From Actinomycetota bacterium (GTDB taxonomy: Bacteria; Actinomycetota; Acidimicrobiia; Acidimicrobiales; AC-14): 64,000 bases of DNA. Shown here one piece after another: positions 7,849 to 16,641 of the stretch. The notes beneath the pieces were generated by a model, which was not told where the DNA came from, searched no databases, and was given only the letters and a program-made list of their open reading frames with translations. The stretch is from the NCBI GenBank assembly GCA_040754375.1, contig JBFMCT010000008.1, forward strand, positions 45,114 through 109,113, in the 5' to 3' direction. The first letter of the stretch is position 1; every line of letters starts with the position of its first letter. The position numbers and the translations under genes are program-made.

Positions 7849-10433
7849 CCCTGGGCCATCGGCCCAGCCCCGGTCCCGGCCCTCTCGTGGGGCAGGGCGG
7901 GGCGGGGCTGGCTCCGCTGGGTCACGTACACGAGGCTGGGGTCGGGTTCCTCGCAGTTCACGAACGAGCGGAACCGAGCCAGGCGTTCGGGGTCCTCGAC
8001 CGTGGCCTTCCACTCGCACCGGTAGGTGGCCACGTGGCGCTCCATGTCGGCCTCCAGCTCGGCGCAGATGCCCAGGACGTCGTCGATCACGACCCGCCGC
8101 AGGTGGTCGATCCCGCCCTCGAGGTTGTTGAACCATGTGGCCGTGCGCTCCAGGCGGCCGGCCGTGCGGATGTAGAACATGAGGAAGCGGTCGAGGTAGC
8201 GGAACAGCGTGGCCCGGTCGAGGTCGGCGGCCAGCAGGACGGCGTGTTGGGGGCGCATGCCCCCGTTGCCGCACACATAGAGGTTCCAGCCCTTCTCGGT
8301 GGCGATGACGCCGAAGTCCTTGCCCTGGGCCTCGGCGCACTCCCGGCTGCAGCCCGAGACGGCCGACTTGAGCTTGTGGGGCGCCCGCAGGCCGCGGTAG
8401 CGCAGCTCGATGTCGATGGCCAGGGTCGTCGAGTCCTGCACGCCGAACCGGCACCAGGTCGTGCCCACGCACGACTTGACCGTGCGCAGGGCCTTGCCGT
8501 AGGCGTGGCCCGACTCCATGCCCACGGCGATGAGCCGGCGCCAGATCTCGGGGAGCTGGTCGACGCTGGCCCCGAAGAGGTCAATGCGCTGGCCACCGGT
8601 GACCTTGGTGTAGAGGCCGAACTCCTTGGCCACCTGGCCCAGGGCGATGAGCTGGTCGGGGGTGATCTCCCCGCCCGGCACCCGGGGCACGACCGAGTAG
8701 CTGCCGTCGCGCTGGAGGTTGGCCAGGAAGTGGTCGTTGGTGTCCTGGATGGACGAGTGCTCACCGTCGAGGATGTAGCCGTTCCCCAGGGAGGCCAGCA
8801 TGGAGGCCACCGCCGGCTTGCAGATCTCGCAGCCCCGGCCCCGGCCGTGGCCGCTGAGCACCTCGGAGAACGTCGACAGCCGCTGCACCCGGACGAGGTC
8901 GAACAGCTCCTGGCGGGAGTGGTCGAAGTGCTCGCACAAAGCGTTGCCGACCTCCACCCCCGCCCGCCGCAGCTCGTCGCGCAGGATCTCGGTCACCAGG
9001 GGCAGGCATCCGCCGCACCCCGTGCCCGCCCCGGTGCACGCCTTCACCGCGGTTGCGTCGGTCGACCCGGAGGCCACCGCTGCGCACACCTGGGCCTTGG
9101 TCACGTTGTTGCACGAGCACACGGTGGCCTCGGGCGAGAGGCCGGCTACGCCCGCGGCCACCGGCCCGCCCTGGCCGGCCCCGGCCGCCGTGGGCAGGAC
9201 GAGGAGCTCGGGGCGTTCGGGTGTGGGCACGTCGCCCCGGGCCATCTGCACGAGGGTGTGGTAGGCCGACGAGTCGCCCACCAGGACGCCGCCGATCACC
9301 GATCGGCGCCCGGCCCGGCCCTGCGGCGGGCCGACGACCAGCTTCTTGTACACGTCCGAGACGGGGTCGGACCAGACGATGGCCTCTGCCCCCTGGGTGG
9401 AGGCCATGGAGTCGCCGAAACTGGCCACCTCGACGCCCAGCAGCTTCAGCTTGGTCGACAGGTCGGCCCCGGCGAACACGGCGTCGCCGCCCAGGAGACG
9501 GTCAGCCGCCACCCGGGCCATCTGGTAGCCGGGGGCCACCAGGCCCCACACCCGGCCGGCGGCCAGGGCACACTCGCCCACGGCGTAGATGTGGGGGTCG
9601 GACGTAAGGCACCCGCCGTCCACGACCACCCCGCCCCGTTCGCCGACGTCCAGCCCGCAGTCGCGCGCCAACTGGTCGCGAGGGCGGACGCCGGCCGAGA
9701 ACACGACTATGTCCGCCTCGAGGTCGTCGCCTGCGCTGAACCGCAGGCCGGCGGCCGCCCCGCCGGGGCCGAGAGCGACCTCGCGAGCCGCCCTGGAGGT
9801 GTGGACCCGTACGCCCAGGGCCTCGATCCGCCGGCGCAGGGCGGCTCCGCCCCCGTCGTCGACCTGCAGGCCCATGAGCCGGGGAAGGAACTCGACGACG
9901 TGGGTCTCGAGACCGAGGTTGAGCAGGGCGTTGGCCGCCTCCAGGCCCAGGAGGCCGCCGCCAACCACCGCACCGACCCTGCAGCGCCGGGCGTAGTCGC
10001 CGATGGCGGCCAGGTCGTCGAGGGTCCGGTAGGCGAAGGTGCCCGGAGCGGAGGCACCGGGGATGGGCGGCACGAACGGGTAGGACCCGGTGGCCAGCAC
10101 GAGGGCGTCGTAGCGTACGGGCAGGCCGGCGGTGGGGAACACCAGGCGGTGTTCCCGGTCGACGCGCTCGGCCCGCTGGCCCAGGTGCAGCGCCAACCCG
10201 GCCCGGTCGTAGAACCCGGGGGCCACCAGCGACAAGTCGTCGTCGGTGGCACCCGAGAACCACGAGCTGAGCCCCACGCGGTCGTAGGCAGGGCGGGTCT
10301 CCTCGCCGAACACCACGATGTCCCACTCGGCCGTGGCGCCCCGCTCGACGAGGATCTCGACCAGCTTCTGGCCGACCATGCCGTTGCCGGCCACCACGAG
10401 GGTGCGCCGAGGGCCGGCGCCCGAGCCGTTCAT
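7845..10433 (-). CDS. nirB: NADH-dependent nitrite reductase, large subunit
   Basis: An 862-residue NirB. The N-terminal FAD/NAD(P) oxidoreductase starts at LVVAGNGMVGQ and has a second dinucleotide site near VGAVVGGGLLGLEAA. A BFD-like [2Fe-2S] domain follows (CSCNNVTKAQVCAAV and CTGAGTGCGGC). The C-terminal half holds the nitrite/sulfite reductase ferredoxin-like repeat and the siroheme/[4Fe-4S] cysteines in CVGTTWCRFG and SGCSRECAEAQG. It makes ammonium from nitrite in the cytoplasm. ATG 10433 is chosen because NirB proteins start just before the first nucleotide fold; GTG 10505 would add 24 residues without homology. It is the first gene of the operon, divergent from nnaR. Confidence 0.93.
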   Translation of the reverse strand: MNGSGAGPRRTLVVAGNGMVGQKLVEILVERGATAEWDIVVFGEETRPAYDRVGLSSWFSGATDDDLSLVAPGFYDRAGLALHLGQRAERVDREHRLVFPTAGLPVRYDALVLATGSYPFVPPIPGASAPGTFAYRTLDDLAAIGDYARRCRVGAVVGGGLLGLEAANALLNLGLETHVVEFLPRLMGLQVDDGGGAALRRRIEALGVRVHTSRAAREVALGPGGAAAGLRFSAGDDLEADIVVFSAGVRPRDQLARDCGLDVGERGGVVVDGGCLTSDPHIYAVGECALAAGRVWGLVAPGYQMARVAADRLLGGDAVFAGADLSTKLKLLGVEVASFGDSMASTQGAEAIVWSDPVSDVYKKLVVGPPQGRAGRRSVIGGVLVGDSSAYHTLVQMARGDVPTPERPELLVLPTAAGAGQGGPVAAGVAGLSPEATVCSCNNVTKAQVCAAVASGSTDATAVKACTGAGTGCGGCLPLVTEILRDELRRAGVEVGNALCEHFDHSRQELFDLVRVQRLSTFSEVLSGHGRGRGCEICKPAVASMLASLGNGYILDGEHSSIQDTNDHFLANLQRDGSYSVVPRVPGGEITPDQLIALGQVAKEFGLYTKVTGGQRIDLFGASVDQLPEIWRRLIAVGMESGHAYGKALRTVKSCVGTTWCRFGVQDSTTLAIDIELRYRGLRAPHKLKSAVSGCSRECAEAQGKDFGVIATEKGWNLYVCGNGGMRPQHAVLLAADLDRATLFRYLDRFLMFYIRTAGRLERTATWFNNLEGGIDHLRRVVIDDVLGICAELEADMERHVATYRCEWKATVEDPERLARFRSFVNCEEPDPSLVYVTQRSQPRPALPHERAGTGAGPMAQG

Positions 10434-10478
10434 CGCCCCAACAGTGGTGCCCGGGTGTGTTGCGGCGGTTGCCGGCCG

Positions 10479-10494
10479 GTTAACGGCGTGATAC
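10479..10494. promoter_or_regulatory. Possible GlnR-type operator upstream of nirB
   Basis: GTTAA-N6-GATAC resembles the actinobacterial GlnR box gTnAc-N6-GaAAc with two mismatches. GlnR activates nirB and nasA in Streptomyces and mycobacteria. The match is suggestive only; no glnR gene is in the window. Confidence 0.3.
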
Positions 10495-10524
10495 CGGTCG
10501 CTCACGGCGCTTGGCGGGCGCTGT

Positions 10525-10540
10525 GAGGGCCGAGGCCCTC
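10525..10540. promoter_or_regulatory. Perfect inverted repeat, candidate NnaR or GlnR operator
   Basis: GAGGGCC-GA-GGCCCTC is a perfect 7-base inverted repeat with a 2-base spacer, midway between the divergent genes. Dimeric winged-helix regulators bind such sites. Assignment to NnaR is inference from position. Confidence 0.35.
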
Positions 10541-10624
10541 TTCAGGTTGGGTTCAGGCGGGTTTACCGGTGGCGACACACGGGCCACACGGGTCGTTCAC
10601 GGTCGAGGGCGAAGATGTAGGGCG

Positions 10625-11737
10625 ATGGCTCTACGACCACTCGACGGGTTCGTGGTCGGGATCACCGCCGATCGCCGCTGGGAGGAGCAGGCCGAGCTCC
10701 TCGTGCGCAGGGGCGCGGCCGTCCTGCACGGCCCCACGATGACCACCCAGTACCTGGCCTCGGACGACGACCTGCGCCAGGCCACCGAGGCCGTCATCGC
10801 CCGCCGGCCCGACTACCTGGTGGCCACCACGGGCATCGGCGTGCGGGCGTGGACGGAGGCGGCCGCCGTCTGGGGCCTGGGCGAGCAACTGGCCGCCGTC
10901 CTGGGAGGCGCCCGCATCGTGGCCCGGGGGCCGAAGGCGGCGGCCGCCGTGCAGGCCGCCGGCCTCGAGGTCTGGGGCCGGTCGGCCACCGAGCAGATGG
11001 GCGCGCTCGTCGACATGCTGTTGGACGAACCGCTGGCCGGGCGCACGGTCGCCGTCCAGGAGTACGGCATGGTGAACCCCGAACCCTCGTCGGCCCTGCG
11101 GGCCGCGGGGGCCGACGTGCTGGAGGTACCGGTATACCGCTGGCGGGCCCCCGAGGACCGGGGCCCGGTGTTGCGCCTGGTGGAGGCCGTCTGCGATGGC
11201 CGGGTGGACGCCATCACCTTCACCAGCGCGCCGGCCGTCCACAACCTGTTCGCCATCGCCCGCGAGCACGGGGCCGATGCCGGTCTTCGGGACGCCTGCA
11301 ACCGGGGGGTGGTCGTGGCCTGTGTGGGACCGGTGTGCGCCGAGGGGGCACGGGCCGAGGGGGTCAGTGCCCCCTTGGCCCCGTCCGTCGGGCGGCTCGG
11401 TCTGCTGGTGCGGGCGCTCAGCGACCACCTGGCCGGGCGCCGGCGCACCCTGACCCTGGCCGGTGCCCAGGTCGCGTTGCAGGGGTCGGTGGTCGAGATA
11501 GACGGTGAACGGGCCGAGCTCGCCCCCCGGGAGCGGGCCGTGCTCGACGCCTTGGTGGCGGCCGGTGGTGCGGTCGTGCCGAGGCCTGCCCTGATGGAGC
11601 AGGTGTGGGGCCCGGGTGGGACCGACCCCCACGTGCTGGAGGTGACCGTCGGGCGCCTGCGCCGCCGCCTGGGACCGGCGGGCGGGGCGCTGGTCGCCTC
11701 CCCGGGCCGCGGCTACCGCCTCGACCTCTCCGGGTAG
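10625..11737 (+). CDS. nnaR: HemD-like/OmpR-type winged-helix nitrate regulator
   Basis: A 370-residue protein. Residues 1 to about 265 have the two-lobed uroporphyrinogen-III synthase (HemD) fold, starting LRPLDGFVVGITADRR with the FTSAP segment near residue 200. The last 90 or so residues are an OmpR-type winged helix (LAPRERAVLDALVAAGGAVV to GRGYRLDLSG, with VTVGRLRRRLG as the recognition region). HemD-like/winged-helix fusions called NnaR activate nitrate genes with GlnR in Streptomyces and mycobacteria. Location divergent from nirB supports that role. ATG 10625 sits just before the HemD fold. Whether the HemD part still makes uroporphyrinogen III, which siroheme synthesis needs, is not shown. 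Confidence 0.8.
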   Translation: MALRPLDGFVVGITADRRWEEQAELLVRRGAAVLHGPTMTTQYLASDDDLRQATEAVIARRPDYLVATTGIGVRAWTEAAAVWGLGEQLAAVLGGARIVARGPKAAAAVQAAGLEVWGRSATEQMGALVDMLLDEPLAGRTVAVQEYGMVNPEPSSALRAAGADVLEVPVYRWRAPEDRGPVLRLVEAVCDGRVDAITFTSAPAVHNLFAIAREHGADAGLRDACNRGVVVACVGPVCAEGARAEGVSAPLAPSVGRLGLLVRALSDHLAGRRRTLTLAGAQVALQGSVVEIDGERAELAPRERAVLDALVAAGGAVVPRPALMEQVWGPGGTDPHVLEVTVGRLRRRLGPAGGALVASPGRGYRLDLSG

Positions 11738-11754
11738 CCGTCCCCCCGGGCCAC

Positions 11755-11760
11755 TACAGT
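11755..11760 (+). promoter_or_regulatory. -10 box of a leaderless promoter
   Basis: TACAGT ends 6 bases before GTG 11767, consistent with transcription starting at or next to the start codon. Confidence 0.45.
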
Positions 11761-11766
11761 CGGGGC

Positions 11767-12072
11767 GTGCTGCAACGGGTCGCCGAGTGCCAGATGCGGG
11801 CGCGGCGCTTCGGCCCCAAGGTGATCTACCGGGTCGACCTGCACGGCATCAGCACCTTCGGCCCCGGGGACCAGCGGGTGGCCATCCGCTGGGAGTGGGT
11901 CGAGGACATCTCCGTGGAGCCCGGCGGGGTCGACGTCCGTTCGGCCACCGACCGGGTCCTGCTGCCCCCGGGGTCGTTCGGCTTCGCGCCCGAGGCGCTG
12001 GCCGGCCGCCTGCGAGAAGCGCAGTCGATCACCCGCCGGCCCGAGGTCATCGGAGAACTGGCCGCTGGCTGA
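11767..12072 (+). CDS. Hypothetical protein, PH-like small soluble protein
   Basis: A 101-residue protein I do not recognise as a named family. The pattern of short strands (KVIYRVDLHGISTF, RVAIRWEWVEDISVEPGGVDV) followed by a C-terminal helix (PEALAGRLREAQSI) looks like a PH-type beta barrel. There is no signal peptide or membrane segment. The GTG at 11767 is supported by a TACAGT box 6 bases upstream. It follows nnaR on the same strand but appears to have its own promoter. Confidence 0.6.
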   Translation: MLQRVAECQMRARRFGPKVIYRVDLHGISTFGPGDQRVAIRWEWVEDISVEPGGVDVRSATDRVLLPPGSFGFAPEALAGRLREAQSITRRPEVIGELAAG

Positions 12073-12106
12073 GAAGGCGCGGCCTGCGCCCCCGCCCGAC
12101 CAGGCC

Positions 12107-12541
12107 ATGGTCGCGACCGCCGGGGCTCGTCCGGTGAGACGTTCCGGTGTGCCGCCTCGTCTGTGGGCCGGGCTGTGCCTGTTCGGGGTGTTCGTGGCCG
12201 TCACGTTCGCCGTCCTCCCCGTGGGAGTGCGCTTCGACGGCGACCCCCTGCTCCGCCTACGCGACCTCGACCCCCAGCTCTCGCCCCCCGAAGCCACGGC
12301 CGTGTGCGGGCCGGCGGTGCGCAACCTCGACGTCTCGCCCCGCAGCACCGAGCTCTTCGAGGTGGCCCGTGCCCGGGCCTGCGAGGACGCCGCCCGCCGG
12401 CGGGTGGCCGTCTCGATGGCCGTGGGGGCCCTGCTGGTAGTGGCCGGGCTCGTGGGCCGAGCCGGCGGGCCCTCTCGGCTCCGGCCCGGCGACGCGGTGG
12501 CGCCCGGGCCGAACCCCCCGACCTCCGCCGGGAGCCCTTGA
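12107..12541 (+). CDS. Hypothetical protein with two membrane segments
   Basis: A 144-residue protein with an arginine-rich N-terminus, a membrane segment near LWAGLCLFGVFVAVTFAVLP, an outside loop of about 70 residues containing two cysteines (VCGPAV and RACEDAA), and a second membrane segment (VSMAVGALLVVAGLVG). The two cysteines could form a disulfide. No family recognised. It lies between the preceding hypothetical and the large response-regulator gene. Confidence 0.5.
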   Translation: MVATAGARPVRRSGVPPRLWAGLCLFGVFVAVTFAVLPVGVRFDGDPLLRLRDLDPQLSPPEATAVCGPAVRNLDVSPRSTELFEVARARACEDAARRRVAVSMAVGALLVVAGLVGRAGGPSRLRPGDAVAPGPNPPTSAGSP

Positions 12542-12633
12542 TGCACAATCGCGCCGATCGCGCCTTCGGGTACGTGGCCCCCGCGTCCCTGGCACCATGA
12601 ACGGATGCGCCAACCGGCCGTAGCCCCGGCGGG

Positions 12634-15003
12634 ATGAGCAACCTGGCGGACCTCCTGGCGCGCCTGTGGGAGCAGTCCCAGCCCGTCATCACCGAGCGCA
12701 TCGAAACGATCGAGGCGGCCGTGCTGGCCGCCCTGGCTGGCGATCTGGGTGGGGAACAGCGGCGGGAGGCAGAACGGGAGGCCCACAAGCTGGCGGGCTC
12801 GCTCGGGACGTTCGGGCGTCACGAGGGTACCCGCGTGGCTCGGGAGATCGAGCTGCTCATGCAGGGGAGCGCGCCGCCCCGGGGGGAGGCCCTCCTGCGC
12901 CTCAGTGAGCTGGCGGTCGAGCTGAGGACGCAGGCCCAGGCGCCGGCCGCCCCGGCCGGAGCCGAGCCCGAGGGCCCGGGTGCCGAGGACAGCCAAGGGC
13001 CGGGTGCCGCGGAGCCTCCCGCTGGCCCGCCCGCGGTCCTGGTCGTGGACGGCGACGCCGAGCATGCCCTGCGCCTGGTCGAGGCGGCCGTGGCTCACGG
13101 GATGCGGGCGTGGTCCGCCGCTGATGTGGCGACCGCTCAGTCGGCATCGTCGCGGCGCCCTGACCTGGTGGTGATGGACCCAGCCACCGCCGGCGACCCC
13201 GACCTGTCCTACTTGGCCCATATGGCCGCCGGCCCCGACCCCCGGCCGGTGATCATCGTCACCGACCCGGCCGCCGGGGTCGACCGGGCGGCGGTCGTGC
13301 GGGCCGGTGCCCGCGCTTATCTGGAGAAGTCGATGGCCCCCCGGGCGGTCATGCACATAGCTCGCCGGACGGTCGAACGGGGGGCGCAGGGGGCGGCCGT
13401 GCTGGTGGTGGACGACGACCCGACCGTGACCGAGCTGCTGGCCGACCTGCTGGGGACCAGGGGGCTGAGGGTGGTGGGCCTCGACGACCCCCGGCTGCTC
13501 TGGTCAGAGCTCCAAAGGGTACGTCCCGACATCCTGGTGCTCGACTTCGACATGCCCCACCTCGACGGGCTCCAGCTTTGCCGGATGGTCCGCGGTGACG
13601 AGGCGTGGGCCCGGCTTCCCATCGTGTTCCTGAGCGGCTCGGCCAGCCCCTCGGTGGTCCGGGCGCTCTACGCAGCCGGGGCCGACGACCACGTGGCGAA
13701 GCCTTTCGACCCTGAGGACCTCGTGACCCGGGTCCTCAACCGGCTCGACCGAAGCCGCCACCTGGCCGAGCTGTGGGACACCGACGCGGCCACAGGGCTG
13801 GCCAACCGGCGGGGGTTCACCACCCAGTGCCAGCGCCTGATCGAACTGGCCCGCCGGGAGGCCAAGCCGTTCACCCTGGCGCTGGTCGCACCCGACGAGG
13901 GCCCCTCGGCCGACCACCCTGCGGGGCCGAGCGGGCCCGGCCTGGGCCCGTTGGTGCGGCGCTCGGTCGCCCCCGGGGACGCAGTGGGCGTGCTGAGCCA
14001 GCACCGCATAGGCGTGGGCCTGTTCGGGAGCAGCCTGGCTGAGGCCAGCGACCGTCTCGGGGGCGTGCTGGAGGCGGCCCGGGGGGCAGCCACGGTGAGC
14101 GCCGGGCTGGCCCGGTTCCCGGCCGACGGGGGCGACGTGGCCACCCTGGTCGATGCCGCGTCCCGCGCCCTCGACCTGGCCCGGGCGAGCGGGGGTGACC
14201 AGGTGCGGGCCGTGCGCGACGGGGCCGACGACTCGGCGCCGACGGCTGTCGACGTACTGGTCGTCGACGACGACGAGGCTCTGGCCACCGTGCTCCTGCA
14301 CGCCCTCACCACCCGGGGCTACCGGGCCCAGTGGGTGACCGACGGAGCCGAGGCGGCCGCCCTGCTCGGCGGTGAGGCCAGCGGGGGGCTACGGGCCAGG
14401 GTGGTCCTGCTCGATGTCGGGCTCCCCGGTCTCGACGGCCTCTCCCTCCTGCGGGACATGGCGAGCCGGGGCCTCCTCGATCACACCCGGGTCATCATGG
14501 TGACGCTGCGCTCGACGGAGACCGAAGTGCTCACCGCCCTGGACCTGGGGGCCTTCGACCACGTGGCCAAGCCCTTCAGCCTCCCCGTGCTCCTGCACCG
14601 GGTGAGGCGGGCCATCGAGTCACTGCTCGCCGACCCTTCCCCGCTGTGCCGCAACCAGGCCCGAGACGCCCTTCTGAGGTGTGGGCCGGCGGCTACCGTC
14701 CCGGTGGCCCGCCATCTCGGCGTGACCGACGGGCCCTACCGACCTCTGCTCCTGGAACTGGCGGCCTGGCGCCCCGATCCGATGTACGAACCGGCGGCGC
14801 TGGTGGCGGCCGGGTCACCCGACGCCCACACCCGCGCCCGGGCCGCCACCCTGCTGGGGGCCCTGGGCGGCGAGCGGGCCCCGGCTGCCCTGGTCGAGCT
14901 GGCGACCGACGACGAGCCCGACGTGAGGGCGGTGGCCTGCATGGCCCTAGGCCGGCTGTCGTACCGGCCGGCCGCCACCCCTCATGGGAAGCCTCCTGGG
15001 TGA
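12634..15003 (+). CDS. Hpt / multi-receiver / degenerate GGDEF / HEAT signalling protein
   Basis: A 789-residue soluble signalling protein. Residues 1-95 form an Hpt domain with phospho-acceptor His51 in AHKLAGSLGTFG. A receiver at about 132-245 has VVMDP; a second at 250-375 has [14 protein letters not shown] and AKPF; a GGDEF-like domain at 380-530 keeps DAATGLANRRG but has SQHRIGV where GGDEF should be, so it cannot be a cyclase; a third receiver at 537-665 has LVVDDDEA, LLDVGLPG and AKPF. HEAT repeats start near 670. The reading frame stops in the middle of a HEAT repeat that continues perfectly in the +1 frame at 14984, so the gene looks frameshifted. It precedes a glycosyltransferase and a hybrid kinase, plausible partners. 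Confidence 0.85.
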   Translation: MSNLADLLARLWEQSQPVITERIETIEAAVLAALAGDLGGEQRREAEREAHKLAGSLGTFGRHEGTRVAREIELLMQGSAPPRGEALLRLSELAVELRTQAQAPAAPAGAEPEGPGAEDSQGPGAAEPPAGPPAVLVVDGDAEHALRLVEAAVAHGMRAWSAADVATAQSASSRRPDLVVMDPATAGDPDLSYLAHMAAGPDPRPVIIVTDPAAGVDRAAVVRAGARAYLEKSMAPRAVMHIARRTVERGAQGAAVLVVDDDPTVTELLADLLGTRGLRVVGLDDPRLLWSELQRVRPDILVLDFDMPHLDGLQLCRMVRGDEAWARLPIVFLSGSASPSVVRALYAAGADDHVAKPFDPEDLVTRVLNRLDRSRHLAELWDTDAATGLANRRGFTTQCQRLIELARREAKPFTLALVAPDEGPSADHPAGPSGPGLGPLVRRSVAPGDAVGVLSQHRIGVGLFGSSLAEASDRLGGVLEAARGAATVSAGLARFPADGGDVATLVDAASRALDLARASGGDQVRAVRDGADDSAPTAVDVLVVDDDEALATVLLHALTTRGYRAQWVTDGAEAAALLGGEASGGLRARVVLLDVGLPGLDGLSLLRDMASRGLLDHTRVIMVTLRSTETEVLTALDLGAFDHVAKPFSLPVLLHRVRRAIESLLADPSPLCRNQARDALLRCGPAATVPVARHLGVTDGPYRPLLLELAAWRPDPMYEPAALVAAGSPDAHTRARAATLLGALGGERAPAALVELATDDEPDVRAVACMALGRLSYRPAATPHGKPPG

Positions 15004-15178
15004 CCCGGCGTGGGACGTCCGCAAGGCGGCCGGGGAGGCGCTGGCCGCCATGGGCGCCCCGGGGACGCTGGTGCTGCGCCGGTGGGCGGCGGGCACCGGC
15101 GGGGACGAGTACGCGGCCGACATGGCCCGCCAGGTCCTCGAGCTCGTCGCCCTACGTTCGGCCGGGAGAGAGCGGTGA
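14984..15178 (+). CDS. HEAT-repeat continuation of the preceding protein in the +1 frame
   Basis: This 64-residue frame begins MGSLLGDPAWDVRKAAGEAL, the second helix pair that the interrupted HEAT repeat of the gene ending at 15003 lacks. The two frames overlap by 20 bases. Removing one C from the CCCC run at 14978-14981 joins them into one protein of about 850 residues. It could be a sequencing or assembly indel, a real mutation, or a separately started subunit from the ATG at 14984. Its stop overlaps the glycosyltransferase GTG as GTGA, so the intact gene was coupled to that enzyme. Confidence 0.6.
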   Translation: MGSLLGDPAWDVRKAAGEALAAMGAPGTLVLRRWAAGTGGDEYAADMARQVLELVALRSAGRER

Positions 15179-16641
15179 CCGCCGGGGGGTTCGTCGAGAC
15201 CGTGCTCGTGCGCCTCGACTGGGCGATCCTGCTCTATTTCCTGGTGGTCAACACGCTCTACGCCCTGTTGCTCGTCAGCGCCGGTCTGGAGATGCGCGCT
15301 CACCTCCTGCGCCAGCGGTCCGAGAGCCGGTGGCGGGTACTCCAGTCCGACATCGCCCCCTCCATCTCCCTGCTGGCCCCGGCCCACAACGAGGAAGCCA
15401 CGATCACCGACAGTGTCCAGGCCATGCTGGGCCTGTCCTACCCCAGCCTCGAGGTGGTGGTCATCAACGACGGGTCGACCGACGGGACCATCCAGGCCTT
15501 GTCCAACCGTTTCGAGCTCGTGGCCGTCCGGCCCATCTACCGTCGCCAGGTGGCGGCCGCCGAGGTGGTCGGTCTGTGGCGGTCGCGGCGCCACCCCAAC
15601 CTGGTGGTCGTCGACAAGGTCAACGGCGGCAAGGCGGACGCCCTCAACGCCGGCCTGAACATCGCCACCGGGCGGCTCATCTGTGCCATCGACGCCGACA
15701 CCCTCATCGAGCCCGACGCCCTCCAGCGTATGGTCAGGCCCTTCGTGTCCTCCGACGACGTGGTGGCCGCGGGGGGCACGATCCGGGTGGCCAACGGGTC
15801 AACCGTGCGCGGTGGGCGGGTCTCGCTCGTCCGGGCACCGCGGCGGGGCCTAGGCGGCTTCCAGGTGGTGGAGTACCTGCGGGCCTTCCTCTTCGGTCGC
15901 CTCGGCTGGAACCGCCTGGGCGGCAACCTAATCATCTCCGGTGCGTTCGGCCTGTTCGAGCGGGAGGCCGTGGTGGCCGTCGGTGGCTACGCCCACGACA
16001 CCGTGGGCGAGGACATGGAACTGGTGGTGAGGCTCCGGCGGCGGTCCTACGAGGTGGGCGACCGCCGGCGGGTGGCCTTCATCCCCGACCCGGTGGCCTG
16101 GACGGAGGCTCCCGAGACCCTGCGGGTACTGGGTCGCCAGCGCGACCGCTGGCACCGAGGGCTGGCCGACTCGCTGTGGCGCAACCGGCGGGTCTTCCTC
16201 AACCCCCGCTATCGCGCCCTGGGCCTGGTCGTTTACCCGTATTTCGTGATCGTCGAGCTCTTGGCGCCCGTGATCGAGCTGGTGGGGCTGCTCGGCCTGG
16301 GCCTCGGCCTGTGGATGGGCGCCGTCGACTGGTCCTTCGCCGTGCTGTTCTTCCTGGTGGCCTACGGCTACGGCATATGCCTGACAGCCGCCACCCTCGT
16401 GCTTGAGGAGGTCAGCTTCCATCGCTACGACGGCAAGGGCGACCGGGCCTGGCTCCTGTGGTGGGGGATGGCCGAGAGCCTCGGCTACCGCCAACTGACG
16501 GTGGCGTGGCGGGCCCGGGGCCTGGTCCGCTACATGCGCCGCAAACGGGACTGGGGGAAGATGGACCGCGCTGGTTTCAGCGGGGGCGCTACGGCGGGTC
16601 AGCCCGGCCCCGAAGGGCCCTCCCGGCCCGCCTCCAAGTAG
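15175..16641 (+). CDS. Processive family 2 glycosyltransferase (membrane)
   Basis: A 488-residue enzyme of the cellulose/PNAG/hyaluronan synthase type. An N-terminal membrane segment ([20 protein letters not shown]) is followed by the GT2 domain: INDGSTDGT nucleotide site, DADT metal site, GEDMEL catalytic-base region and the QRDRWHRG (QxxRW) motif of processive synthases. At least three more membrane segments follow ([44 protein letters not shown]). It should extrude a beta-linked polysaccharide; the sugar cannot be told from sequence. The GTG start overlaps the HEAT gene stop, hinting at control by that signalling protein. Its end overlaps the convergent kinase gene by 43 bases. Confidence 0.87.
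   Translation: MTAGGFVETVLVRLDWAILLYFLVVNTLYALLLVSAGLEMRAHLLRQRSESRWRVLQSDIAPSISLLAPAHNEEATITDSVQAMLGLSYPSLEVVVINDGSTDGTIQALSNRFELVAVRPIYRRQVAAAEVVGLWRSRRHPNLVVVDKVNGGKADALNAGLNIATGRLICAIDADTLIEPDALQRMVRPFVSSDDVVAAGGTIRVANGSTVRGGRVSLVRAPRRGLGGFQVVEYLRAFLFGRLGWNRLGGNLIISGAFGLFEREAVVAVGGYAHDTVGEDMELVVRLRRRSYEVGDRRRVAFIPDPVAWTEAPETLRVLGRQRDRWHRGLADSLWRNRRVFLNPRYRALGLVVYPYFVIVELLAPVIELVGLLGLGLGLWMGAVDWSFAVLFFLVAYGYGICLTAATLVLEEVSFHRYDGKGDRAWLLWWGMAESLGYRQLTVAWRARGLVRYMRRKRDWGKMDRAGFSGGATAGQPGPEGPSRPASK

Larger units (their letters stand above)
10434..10624. promoter_or_regulatory. Divergent control region of nirB and nnaR
   Basis: This 191-base spacer must carry promoters for both directions. 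It holds a GlnR-like half-site pair and a perfect inverted repeat, listed separately, plus repeated TTCAGG (10541, 10551) and ACACGGG elements. I found no convincing -35/-10 pair. Confidence 0.55.

Noticed and set aside
10434..10505. Longer NirB from GTG 10505
   Set aside because: The added residues have no similarity to NirB proteins, which begin right at the first nucleotide-binding strand.
7887..10526. An 879-codon open frame on the plus strand antisense to nirB
   Set aside because: High GC leaves few stops in the antisense frame; the product has no domain, while nirB on the other strand is complete.
10625..11737. A true hemD enzyme gene
   Set aside because: The winged-helix C-terminus and position divergent from nirB fit the NnaR regulator better, although residual enzyme activity cannot be excluded.
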